Assembly (NCBI RefSeq): GCF_036014215.1
Contig: NZ_CP107921.1
Coordinates: forward strand, 2,117,501-2,181,500
Direction of reading: 5' to 3'
Length of the DNA stretch: 64,000 bases
From: Streptomyces sp. NBC_00440
Lineage (GTDB): Bacteria; Actinomycetota; Actinomycetes; Streptomycetales; Streptomycetaceae
How positions within the stretch are numbered: position 1 is the first letter of the stretch; each line of letters opens with the position of its first letter. A program made the translations under genes and the position numbers. Under the pieces are notes generated by a model that was given only the letters and a program-made list of their open reading frames with translations, was not told the origin of the DNA and did not search any database. This document shows positions 8,225 through 15,535 of the stretch, piece after piece.

Positions 8225-9586
8225 TCAGTCGAGTGCCGCGCCCGCGGTCTCCGGCGCCCAGGCCGCCGAGACGATCGCGCCGAGCACGAGGAAGCTCGCG
8301 AGGATGGTCATCGAGGTGGCGAAGCCGAGGTGGTCGATGGAGAGCGGCAGCAGGAAGGTACCGGCGGCGGAGCCCACCCGGCTGAGCCCGTTGAGGAGTC
8401 CGACTCCGGAGCCCCGCAGGGGAGTCGGGAACAGCTCGGGCGGATAGACCTGGTCGAGGTTGGAGGCCGCCGACATCACCAGGGTGAAGACCAGGAAGAG
8501 CACGAAGAGCAGCAGCTTCGGCCCGCCCGGCCACAGCCCCATCGGGCCGAGCGCGAGGGCCATGACGATGAACGAGCCGGTGACGAAGGCGCGTCGCGAG
8601 AAGCGGGCCACGCACCACAGACCGATGACGCTCCCGAGGAACAGGAAGCCGTTGAGCAGGCCGTCCACGGTGACGCTCTCGTCGATCGCGAACTTCGCGA
8701 GCACCACGGGCAGGAAGGTGTAGATGGCGAAGTACGGGATGACCTGGCAGTTGTAGTACAGGATCCCGAACGTGGTGGCACGCCACTGCTCGCGGCTGAA
8801 CAGGTCCCGGTAGGAGCCGGACGAAGAGGTCTCGGGCTGCGAGGTGTTGCGGACCGATTCGAAGTCGACGTTCGGGCCGATGTAGCGCGCGACGACGGCA
8901 CGCGCCTCCTCGATGCGGCCCTTGCTCACCAGCCACCGCGGGGACTCCGGGGTGCCGATCCGGAGGACGAGGACGACCGCGGCAGGAATGGCGCCGGTAC
9001 CCAGCAGCCAGCGCCAGCTGTCGCCGCCGAACCCGGTGATGTAGTGACCGAGGAAGAACGAGCAGATGTAGCCGATGGTCCACAGCGCGGTCAGCGAGGC
9101 GAGCAGGAAGCCGCGGTGACGTCGTGGACAGAACTCGGCGACGAGGGTGGGACCGATGGCGTAGTCGGCACCGATGCCCACGCCGATCAGAACACGGAGC
9201 GCGAAGAGGAGCTCGGGGCTGTTCGCCCAGATCTGGGCCACCGATGCGACCGTGATGAGGGCGAAGTTCAGCGTGTAGAGCTTCTGCCGGCCCATGCGGT
9301 CGGCGAGCCAGCCGAGGCCGATGCTGCCGACGAAGATGCCGATGAGGGCGGAGGCGCCGAGCATTCCCTGCCAGACGGCGCCCAGACCCATCTGCGGGGC
9401 CATGAGGGTGAGGGCGATGCCGATGACGCCGAGCTGGTACCCGTCGGAGAAGTTGGCACCGAAAGTCAGCGCGGTGACTTTGAGGTGGAAGCGGTTGAGA
9501 GGCGCGTCGTCGAAGGAGTACGACGTGGCCGGGGCAGGAGGCATCGCGGAAGCGGTGGGCGGTGAGGAGGTGCCGGCGTCTGCCAT
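8225..9586 (-). CDS. MFS transporter, sugar-porter-like
   Basis: About 453 residues from ATG 9586 (an upstream frame extension to 9784 is Arg-rich and unlikely). Twelve predicted helices; motif A-like GWLADRMGRQKLY after helix 2, and sugar-porter hallmarks PESPRWLVSKGR after helix 6 and PELFPTPLRGSG / PETAG near the C-terminus. Probably a proton-coupled importer of a sugar or other small organic molecule. It is divergent from a HAD phosphatase (9895), a natural partner if the substrate is a sugar phosphorylated on use. Shine-Dalgarno weak (GAGGGG about 14 bases upstream). Confidence 0.84.
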   Translation of the reverse strand: MADAGTSSPPTASAMPPAPATSYSFDDAPLNRFHLKVTALTFGANFSDGYQLGVIGIALTLMAPQMGLGAVWQGMLGASALIGIFVGSIGLGWLADRMGRQKLYTLNFALITVASVAQIWANSPELLFALRVLIGVGIGADYAIGPTLVAEFCPRRHRGFLLASLTALWTIGYICSFFLGHYITGFGGDSWRWLLGTGAIPAAVVLVLRIGTPESPRWLVSKGRIEEARAVVARYIGPNVDFESVRNTSQPETSSSGSYRDLFSREQWRATTFGILYYNCQVIPYFAIYTFLPVVLAKFAIDESVTVDGLLNGFLFLGSVIGLWCVARFSRRAFVTGSFIVMALALGPMGLWPGGPKLLLFVLFLVFTLVMSAASNLDQVYPPELFPTPLRGSGVGLLNGLSRVGSAAGTFLLPLSIDHLGFATSMTILASFLVLGAIVSAAWAPETAGAALD

Positions 9587-9894
9587 CGGGTTCAGGTTGT
9601 CCCCTCGATCACGGCTGCTCGGGGCGGCCCGCCTGGTGGCAGCGCTGGCCGCCAACAGGCTTGCATGGATAGTTTCATGAAGCCTCAGTTCTGAATTGAT
9701 ATATGTCAAGGGGTGAGCGGGACGGACGTGGGCGAGGCGACATCGGACGGCAGCCGGCCACGGACGGAGCCCTCGCGCCCACACAGATGAAGACGCGGAT
9801 GAAGAGCACTCAAATCTTTTGTATCGTGATGGAACAAAGAATCACGACAGACCGCAGAGCAGCAGCAGAAAAGCCGCAGAGCACGACGAAGAGG
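9587..9894. other. Divergent promoter region, MFS / HAD
   Basis: 308 bases between the leftward transporter and the rightward HAD gene. An AT-rich patch (gaattgatatatgtcaag) lies near 9692-9710 and an operator-like element at 9815-9838. No gene seen. Confidence 0.5.
9815..9838. promoter_or_regulatory. Candidate operator before HAD gene
   Basis: CTTTTGT ... ACAAAG imperfect inverted repeat, 57 bases before the HAD start. Aligns with the perfect repeat at 8123-8150 at TTTTGTA on the left and AACAAAG on the right, suggesting one regulator for both sites. Confidence 0.35.
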
Positions 9895-10569
9895 ATGGAT
9901 GCCTTGAGTAACGAACGACTCCTGGGTGTGTTTAAGGGCGTACTCCTCGACATGGACGGGACGCTGGTGAACTCCGACGCCGTCGTCGAGCGCATCTGGC
10001 ACCGCTGGGCCGTCGCCCATGGCCTGGACCCGCACGAGGCGCTCAAGGTGGTGCACGGCCGCCAGGGGTACGCGACGATGGCCATCCTGCTCCCGGACCG
10101 CCCCGTCGAGGAGAACTACGCAGACAACCGTACGATGCTCGCCCAGGAGACCGCCGACACCGAAGGCGTCGTCCCGGTCCCCGGCGCACCGGCCTTCATG
10201 GCGTCCCTGGCGGGTCTGCCGCACGCCCTGGTCACCTCGGCCGACGCGGCGCTCGCCCAGGCCCGGATGACGGCTGCCGGGCTGCCGATGCCGGAGGTCC
10301 GGGTCACCGCGGAAAGCGTCGGCGCCAGCAAGCCGGACCCGGAGGGCTTCCTCAAGGGCGCCGCCGAGCTGGGCTTCACCCCCGACGAGTGCCTCGTCTT
10401 CGAGGACTCGGAGGCGGGGATCGCCGCGGGCAGGGCGGCAGGTATGCGCGTCGTGGGCGTGGGCCCGCGCGCCGTCGCCCACCGGCCCACCGCACAGGTC
10501 CCCGACCTGACCCGGATCCGCGTCGAGCGGGCGGACGACGGCACCGTACTGGTCCACGTCACGGACTGA
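9895..10569 (+). CDS. HAD-superfamily sugar-phosphatase-like hydrolase
   Basis: About 224 residues. HAD motif I is GVLLDMDGTLVNSD with the nucleophile and acid/base aspartates, motif II is HALVTSADAAL, motif III is the lysine in VGASKPDPEGFL, and motif IV is LVFEDSEAGIAAG; the cap is the small alpha type (HRWAVAHGLDPHEAL) of the beta-PGM / glycerol-3-phosphatase group. TTG 9904 has a better Shine-Dalgarno distance (GAGG, 9 bases) than ATG 9895, so either may be used. Divergent from the sugar-porter-like transporter. The last codons and stop lie in a threefold 37-base tandem repeat. Confidence 0.87.
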   Translation: MDALSNERLLGVFKGVLLDMDGTLVNSDAVVERIWHRWAVAHGLDPHEALKVVHGRQGYATMAILLPDRPVEENYADNRTMLAQETADTEGVVPVPGAPAFMASLAGLPHALVTSADAALAQARMTAAGLPMPEVRVTAESVGASKPDPEGFLKGAAELGFTPDECLVFEDSEAGIAAGRAAGMRVVGVGPRAVAHRPTAQVPDLTRIRVERADDGTVLVHVTD

Positions 10570-10661
10570 CCTCGCGGCCCCGCGGGAGGTCCACGTCACA
10601 GACTGACCTCGCGCCCCCGCGGGAGATCCACGTCACGGACTGACGTCGCACCCCCGCGGGC
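10551..10661. repeat. Three tandem copies of a 37-bp unit over the HAD stop codon
   Basis: Copies at 10551-10587, 10588-10624 and 10625-10661 differ at only a few positions. The first contains the last codons and stop of the HAD gene; the other two repeat them (VHVTD-stop or VHVTD-like) in the untranslated region. Confidence 0.85.
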
Positions 10662-10863
10662 CGGAACGGCCTGGACCGACGGCGCGACCTCGCAGGCGGG
10701 AACGACCCCGTGGGCCGGAACCGCCCGGTAGGCCGGAACCAGGCTCGCGGGCTGGAACCGCGCCCCCCGGCCCGGAAACGCACCCTCGCCCCCGGAACCA
10801 GGCCCCCGGAACCAGGCCCGCGGGGCGTCGCCCGCTCCCGGGCCGCCCCCGTCCGCCCGGGCT
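10662..10863. other. Degenerate GC-rich repeats
   Basis: Noncoding stretch dominated by variants of gggccggaacc. It separates the 37-bp repeats from the end of the leftward GDT1 gene. No terminator hairpin stands out. Confidence 0.45.
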
Positions 10864-11445
10864 TCAGCCCGCGATGGCCTCGTACAGGCTGAACCCCGCG
10901 AGCGCCACCATCAGCGCGGCGGCGATCTTCGTGATGAGCCTCAGCGGTACGTGCTTCATCAGCTTGCGGCCGCCGAGGATCCCCAGACCGCCCACCGCCC
11001 AGAGCGCCAGCACCGCGCCGATGCCCACCGAGACCGGGCTGTCGTAGCGGGCCGCCAGGTTGGCCGTCATGATCTGGGTCAGGTCACCGAACTCGGCGAC
11101 GAGAATCAGCATGAAACCGGCCCCGGCCACCTTCCAGAAGGACTGGTCGGCGGGGGCCTTCACCTCTTCCTCCTCCTCGTCCTTCTTGAAGAGCAGCACC
11201 GCCGCGCCCGCGAGGAAGAGCGCGCCGACGATCGCCTGCAGCAGCCGGTGCGGAATCAGAGTCAGCACGCTGCCCGCGGCGATGGCGAGTGCGACATGGA
11301 CGGCAAAGGCCGCCGCGACCCCCACGAAGACGTACGAGGCCCGGTAGCGGGTGCCCAGCATCAGACCGGCGAGAGCGGTCTTGTCGGGGAGTTCGGCGAG
11401 AAAGACCACGCCGAAAGTGATCGCCAGGATCGTAAAGCTGATCAC
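10864..11445 (-). CDS. TMEM165/GDT1 (UPF0016) manganese transporter
   Basis: 193 residues, six to seven helices arranged as two repeats, each with the family's metal-binding motif: FLAELPDKTALAGLMLGTRY in the first and LVAEFGDLTQIMTANLAARY in the second (E-x-G/P-D-K/L-T). A charged DEEEEE loop separates them. The GDT1 family moves Mn2+ (or Ca2+) across the membrane. GTG 11445 is the likely start because GAGG lies nine bases before it; the TTG at 11460 overlaps that site. A yybP-ykoY Mn riboswitch lies about 95 bases upstream, which argues strongly for induced Mn2+ efflux. Confidence 0.92.
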   Translation of the reverse strand: MISFTILAITFGVVFLAELPDKTALAGLMLGTRYRASYVFVGVAAAFAVHVALAIAAGSVLTLIPHRLLQAIVGALFLAGAAVLLFKKDEEEEEVKAPADQSFWKVAGAGFMLILVAEFGDLTQIMTANLAARYDSPVSVGIGAVLALWAVGGLGILGGRKLMKHVPLRLITKIAAALMVALAGFSLYEAIAG

Positions 11446-11540
11446 GGTTTGTTTCCTCAATCGGTTCGGGCTGACCGCACCGGGAGGACCTGACTCGGAG
11501 AGAAAAGGGGTCGCTTCGGCACGGCAGCGTCAACAGGACA

Positions 11541-11657
11541 CTGCTGCCGAAGGTCTCGCTGGCGGGTCTCCAAGAAGATCCGCCTCCGGGCGCCGGCCGA
11601 ACCGAGGTTCGGCAGTATGTCGACGTTCCGGCGAAGAGCTACTCCCCTTCTGCTCCG
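11541..11657 (-). ncRNA. yybP-ykoY manganese riboswitch
   Basis: On the minus strand the element opens with AGAAGGGGAGTAGC (GGGGAGTAG at 11639-11647), continues with CGTCGACATACTGCC, and closes with GCGAGACCTTCGGC near 11543-11559. These are the conserved blocks of the yybP-ykoY aptamer, including the closing GAAGG/CCTTC stem and the GAGACCUU strand. It lies 95 bases before the GDT1 Mn transporter on the same strand, a known pairing. The aptamer binds Mn2+ and turns the downstream gene on. The expression platform is between 11446 and 11540. Confidence 0.92.
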
Positions 11658-12200
11658 TACACGATACGGCACCGGCCCGGCGGCCCGCCCGCCCAGCTGC
11701 CACCTGGCCGACCGTGGCCACTCGCACCACACCCCACACCCCACGCGAATATGTCGAGCAGCGCACCGGACGCAGCGGCGCACCCGACACCACACCCCAC
11801 GCTCCCCCGCCCCAGCTTCCTCAGCAGTCACACATCCCGGACAAAAGCCACGAACGGCTGACACGGCGGCCAAAAGTGCGACAACCTGCACCGGAACCGC
11901 CGCACGCCGCCTCGCCGCGCGGATTTCACAGGCGAGGCCGGACCGGACATCAGCATCCGGCGAGGCCGCGACCAGCGGAAGTACCCCGAGCGCGGCCCCG
12001 AGGACGGCGCGGACGAGGGCGGCGCGGGCCAACCGTACGGCTGTGCGGGAAATCTGCCGGAGCGTCAAACATCGGCAACCCTCTTGATGTGACGTGCTCA
12101 TGTCGCCAGGCTGTTACCCGGCGCCCACCCCACGGCAATCCGGCGCCACCACGATGGCCGAGCCGGATCGGCAAAGCCCCTCCACCCCACGGGAGTTCGC
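11658..12200. other. Intergenic region, no confident gene
   Basis: 543 bases between the riboswitch promoter (leftward) and the HNH nuclease (rightward). Frames exist on both strands; the least unlikely is a leftward one starting at 12101 with a hydrophobic patch (VRAVLGAALGVLPLVAAS), but it runs through the riboswitch and loses codon bias after about 60 codons, so it is not called. Confidence 0.5.
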
Positions 12201-12860
12201 ATGTCAGGTGTCTCAGGTATCTCCAGTATCTACGCGCGTCGAATAGCGGTACTCACCGCGACCGCCGGTATCACCCTCGCCGGTCTCATCACCGCCCCCT
12301 CCGCCCAGGCCGCCCTGCCCACCCCGGTGAGCGCGGCCACCGCACGGACCTACCTCAGCTCCCTCACCGTCGCGGCCGAAGGGTCGTCCGACGGCTACAG
12401 CCGGGACAAGTTCCCGCACTGGATCACCCAGTCCGGCGCCTGCGACACCCGCGAGGTCGTGCTCAAGCGCGACGGCACGAACGTCGTCCAGAGCTCCACC
12501 TGCGCCGCCACCAGCGGCAGTTGGTACTCCGAGTACGACGGCGCGACCTGGACCGCGTCGTCCGACGTGGACATCGACCACATGGTCCCGCTCGCCGAGG
12601 CCTGGCGTTCGGGCGCCAGCAGCTGGACCACCGCACAGCGGCAGGCGTACGCCAACGACCTGACCCGGCCGCAGCTCATCGCGGTGACCGACAACGTCAA
12701 CCAGTCCAAGGGCGACAAGGACCCGGCCAAGTGGCTGCCTCCGCGCGCCGCCTACAAGTGCACCTATGTCCGGGCCTGGGTGGAGGTGAAGCACTACTAC
12801 AAGCTCACGGTCGACTCGGCGGAGAAGACGGCACTCCAAGGGGTGCTGAACAGCTGCTGA
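12201..12860 (+). CDS. Secreted HNH endonuclease family protein
   Basis: 219 residues. Signal peptide at residues ~12-38 (RRIAVLTATAGITLAGLI ending at AQA-A). The nuclease core shows DIDHMVPLAEAWRSGASSW (the catalytic D-H pair) and NDLTRPQLIAVTDNVNQSKG followed by DPAKWLPP, the layout of the GmrSD/DUF1524-like HNH family common in Streptomyces secretomes. Two Cys pairs (C in SGACD, STCAA, YKCTY, LNSC) may form disulphides. Probably an extracellular DNase for nutrient recycling or competition. GGGAG precedes ATG 12201. Confidence 0.9.
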   Translation: MSGVSGISSIYARRIAVLTATAGITLAGLITAPSAQAALPTPVSAATARTYLSSLTVAAEGSSDGYSRDKFPHWITQSGACDTREVVLKRDGTNVVQSSTCAATSGSWYSEYDGATWTASSDVDIDHMVPLAEAWRSGASSWTTAQRQAYANDLTRPQLIAVTDNVNQSKGDKDPAKWLPPRAAYKCTYVRAWVEVKHYYKLTVDSAEKTALQGVLNSC

Positions 12861-12932
12861 GCGCCCACCGGGCAGCCACTGAATGCCTGTTGAACGCCTG
12901 GTGAGCGGCTGCCGAGCGGATTCCGGCAGGAG

Positions 12933-13010
12933 CCCGGTCCTGAACCCGTCCCTGACTCTTCGTCGCTCCGTACGGCACGGGGCACGAAGCGGGACGGGTT
13001 CAGGACCGGG
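12933..13010. terminator. Very long perfect hairpin after the HNH nuclease gene
   Basis: Perfect 20-base arms at 12933-12952 and 12991-13010 (CCCGGTCCTGAACCCGTCCC on the left), with a further CTTCGT/ACGAAG stem inside the 38-base loop. No T-run, as is usual for Streptomyces terminators. Confidence 0.75.
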
Positions 13011-13035
13011 CAGGGGCCGGGTGGGGACCGGAGCG

Positions 13036-13083
13036 CCTGACTAAATGTTGAACTTGCAAGTTCTAGTCAGGCATACCTAATCT
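13036..13083 (+). promoter_or_regulatory. doxX promoter with palindromes
   Basis: A plausible promoter is -35 TTGCAA (13054-13059), 18 bases, -10 TAATCT (13078-13083). A perfect 14-base palindrome GAACTTGCAAGTTC (13050-13063) covers the -35, and outer arms CCTGACTA (13036-13043) / TAGTCAGG (13064-13071) form a second dyad. 13062-13080 also resembles an iron box (13 of 19 positions, right half AGGCATACCTAA). Confidence 0.5.
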
Positions 13084-13122
13084 AGGGCTGCTCCGGTCCC
13101 CCACCGAAGGAGTTCGACCGTC

Positions 13123-13593
13123 ATGCCTTCAGCGATATCCACGGCAGTGTCCTCACTCGGCCGGCAGGCCGATCTGGCCCGCCCGTACGCCCTGGCTCTC
13201 TTCCGCGCCGTGGTCGGCCTCCTCTTCGCCTGCCACGGCGCGGCTTCTCTCTTCGGTGTGCTCGGCGGCGCGCCGGGCGGCGGCACGGTGTCGGCGGGCA
13301 GTTGGCCCGACGGATACGCCGCCGTCATCGAACTCGTCGGCGGCGTACTGGTGCTGGCCGGACTGCTGACGCGCCCGGCCGCGTTCGTCGCGTCGGGTGC
13401 GATGGCCTTCGCGTACTTCCATGTGCACCAGCCCCACGCCCTGTGGCCGATCCAGAACGGCGGCGAGCCCTCCGTGATGTTCTGCTGGGCCTTTCTGCTG
13501 CTCGTGTTCACCGGCCCCGGCGCGCTGGCGCTGGACTCCGCGCTCATCACCCGTCGGCGCGTCACCGAGCCGGCCGCCCCGGTGCCGGCCTGA
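13123..13593 (+). CDS. DoxX family membrane protein
   Basis: 156 residues, four predicted helices (ALALFRAVVGLLFACHGAAS, AAVIELVGGVLVLAGLLT, AAFVASGAMAFAYFHVH, SVMFCWAFLLLVFTG). The GLLFACHGAAS start and the FHVHQPHALWPIQNGGE loop match the DoxX/DoxD-like group of small quinone- or redox-linked membrane proteins. GAAGGAG lies before ATG 13123. The palindromic operator-like region upstream suggests a dedicated repressor; DoxX genes are often induced by thiol-reactive or quinone stress. Confidence 0.87.
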   Translation: MPSAISTAVSSLGRQADLARPYALALFRAVVGLLFACHGAASLFGVLGGAPGGGTVSAGSWPDGYAAVIELVGGVLVLAGLLTRPAAFVASGAMAFAYFHVHQPHALWPIQNGGEPSVMFCWAFLLLVFTGPGALALDSALITRRRVTEPAAPVPA

Positions 13594-13600
13594 CGCGCAC

Positions 13601-13629
13601 GCCCCGCCCCGTCTCTCAGGTGGCGGGGC
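13601..13629. terminator. Hairpin terminator between convergent genes
   Basis: Arms GCCCCGCC (13601-13608) and GGCGGGGC (13622-13629), between the ends of doxX (13593) and the SOD-like gene (13631), able to serve both. Confidence 0.6.
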
Positions 13630-13630
13630 C

Positions 13631-14251
13631 TTACGCGGCGGGGCCGGCCGACGGCCCGAACGGCACCGTGAAACACGCGACGGGGTCCGCCGCGCCGCCC
13701 CGCACCCCGTCGATGACCACCGATCCGGCGCCGCCGGGCCGGAAGTTCCAGCCGCGCCGCGCGGTCACCGTGGCCGCGCCCTGCGCGTCCGTCGTGAAAT
13801 CCAGCCGCACCTCGTCGTCGGCGCCCGGCGTCCGGCTGCCCGTGCCGCGCCGATAGCTCGGGCCCGCCGCGCCGGGGGTGCTGCCGCACTGCCTGGTGTG
13901 CACCCGCATACCGAACGCGTGCCCGGGCTTCAGCCCCGCCAGCCGCGCCGTCACTCGGGTGCCCGAGGGGTCCGTGTACTGCTCGACCTCGATACGGGAG
14001 GCCGCGGGCACCCGCTTCATGTCGTACGTCACGGCGGACGACGGGAGGAACGCGGTGGGCGGCGCGAACCGGGCGTGAACGCGCTGCCAGTACACGCCCG
14101 CGGGCGTTCTGGTACCGGCCGCGGGCGCGCTCCCCCCGGGCGCGTGACGCGCCGGAGCGCTCCCCGCCGCTGCGCTCCCCGCGGGAGCCGCCCCGCCGCC
14201 CGTCAGCATCGCCAGCGCCGCCGCTCCGGCCAGTACACCTGCCACGACCAT
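13631..14251 (-). CDS. Cu/Zn superoxide-dismutase-like secreted protein, ligands missing
   Basis: 206 residues. Signal-like hydrophobic start (VVAGVLAGAAALAMLTGG), an Ala/Gly/Pro-rich linker, then a Cu/Zn-SOD-like beta domain: ARLAGLKPGHAFGMRVHTRQ and GAAGPSYRRG align with the G-F-H-x-H and G-G-H-F segments of true SODs, but most metal-binding histidines are replaced (R for the first His, S/Y for the HFN block). It is therefore probably not a dismutase. Streptomyces carry such SOD-like proteins of unknown role. Strong RBS AAGGAG before ATG 14251. Confidence 0.8.
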   Translation of the reverse strand: MVVAGVLAGAAALAMLTGGGAAPAGSAAAGSAPARHAPGGSAPAAGTRTPAGVYWQRVHARFAPPTAFLPSSAVTYDMKRVPAASRIEVEQYTDPSGTRVTARLAGLKPGHAFGMRVHTRQCGSTPGAAGPSYRRGTGSRTPGADDEVRLDFTTDAQGAATVTARRGWNFRPGGAGSVVIDGVRGGAADPVACFTVPFGPSAGPAA

Positions 14252-14497
14252 CGTCCGCTCCTTGTACTCGTTTGCTCACTTGCCTGTTCACCGCTGCTTC
14301 GCAGCCGTACGGCCCCAGCCTGGTCGCAGCGCGGCCAAACCCCCGCACAGGAGCAGCCGTACGGGTGAACGGGACCTTTCGAACATCACCGGCCCCGGCG
14401 GATGGGCGCGGAACCTCCCCGCGTACGCTGTATGGCTGTACAGCCGCACCTGCCGCTCCCCTGCGACACCGCGGCGCTTTCACGAACGGGGAGTCCG

Positions 14498-15127
14498 GTG
14501 CTGGAGAGTCTGCGGTCGTTGACCGACAGTCCATGGATCTATGCCGTGGTCGCGCTCTCCGTCGTCCTCGACGTCTTCGTACCGCTGCTCCCCAGCGGAG
14601 TCCTGGTGATCACGGCAGCCACCGGCGCCGCCGCCGGTTCGACCACGGTGGCCGGCGAAGTCCCGCACAACGTCCCGGACTTGCTGGTCCTCACCGCCTG
14701 CGCCGCCGCTGCCTCGATCGTGGGCGATCTGATCGCGTACCGGCTGGCCTGGCGCGGCGGCGAACGCCTCGACCGGGCCATCGCACGCTCCCGGCGCCTG
14801 ACCCGTGCGCAGGAACGGCTCGGCACGGCGCTGGCGCGGGGCGGCGGTCTGCTCGTCGTGATAGCGCGCTTCGCACCGGCGGGCCGCTCGATCGTCTCGC
14901 TGGGCGCGGGCGCCGCGCACCGCAGGGCGAAGGAGTTCCTGCCCTGGTCGGCCCTGGCGGGCGTGGCCTGGGCGGGTTACAGCGTGGGGCTCGGGTACTT
15001 CGGCGGCCAGTGGCTGGGCACGAGCTGGCTGGGCACGGCGGTCTCGCTCTTCGCACTGTTCGGCGCGGGCTCGGTGGCCGCACTGCTGATACGGCGTCCC
15101 GCGCCGGTGGCCGCACCGGTCTCGTAA
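14498..15127 (+). CDS. DedA family membrane protein
   Basis: 209 residues. Hydrophobic helices interrupted by the DedA core: DVFVPLLPSGVLVITAATGA (short E/D-x3-P-x-P re-entrant region), DLIAYRLAWRGGERL (G-D-x6-R-x-G variant), and VIARFAPAGRSIVSLGAG (the R-F-x-P-x-G-R motif) followed by FLPWSALAGVAWAGYSVGLG. DedA proteins act as proton-dependent lipid (polyprenyl-phosphate/phospholipid) scramblases. GTG 14498 is chosen for the GGGGAG four bases upstream. Confidence 0.88.
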   Translation: MLESLRSLTDSPWIYAVVALSVVLDVFVPLLPSGVLVITAATGAAAGSTTVAGEVPHNVPDLLVLTACAAAASIVGDLIAYRLAWRGGERLDRAIARSRRLTRAQERLGTALARGGGLLVVIARFAPAGRSIVSLGAGAAHRRAKEFLPWSALAGVAWAGYSVGLGYFGGQWLGTSWLGTAVSLFALFGAGSVAALLIRRPAPVAAPVS

Positions 15128-15146
15128 CCCCGGCCCGCCGCCGGCC

Positions 15147-15398
15147 TCACCTCTGGGGCTGCGCATCCCCCTTCGGTGTTCCTGACCCGCTCCCTCGGAC
15201 CTCCAGGTCGGCGAGCAGTGTCTGCGTCGCGCGGGCGATCTCGTCGACGGCCCGGTCGAACACCGCGCGGTTGTGCGCGGCGGGGGCCCGGAAGCCGGAG
15301 ACCTTCCGTACGTACTGAAGCGCTGCGGCCCTGATGTCCTCCTCGGTCGCTTCCCCGGGGAGTACGGGCGGACGGAGAGTCTTGATACTGCGGCACAT
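15147..15398 (-). CDS. DUF2277 domain protein
   Basis: 83 residues. The conserved opening MCRSIKTLRPP, then EATEEDIRAAALQYVRKVSG and HNRAVFDRAVDEIARATQTL, is diagnostic of the DUF2277 family of small proteins of unknown function. ATG 15398 gives that canonical N-terminus with GGAAG just upstream; a longer frame to 15434 exists. It converges with the DedA gene. Confidence 0.87.
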   Translation of the reverse strand: MCRSIKTLRPPVLPGEATEEDIRAAALQYVRKVSGFRAPAAHNRAVFDRAVDEIARATQTLLADLEVRGSGSGTPKGDAQPQR

Positions 15399-15535
15399 AC
15401 TTCCAGTCTGACGCGGACCGGCTGTCCCGGGCACGGATCCGGCGATCCGGTTGCCGCACGTTCGCGTGGCGCGAACCTGAACCGAACCTGACCCGGAGTA
15501 CGCCAGGACCGGCCGGGTACGCCAGGGCCGGGGCG

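Noticed and set aside
11457..12101. Leftward frame with a hydrophobic patch
   Set aside because: Runs through the Mn riboswitch and loses codon bias; at best its first ~60 codons could be a tiny gene.
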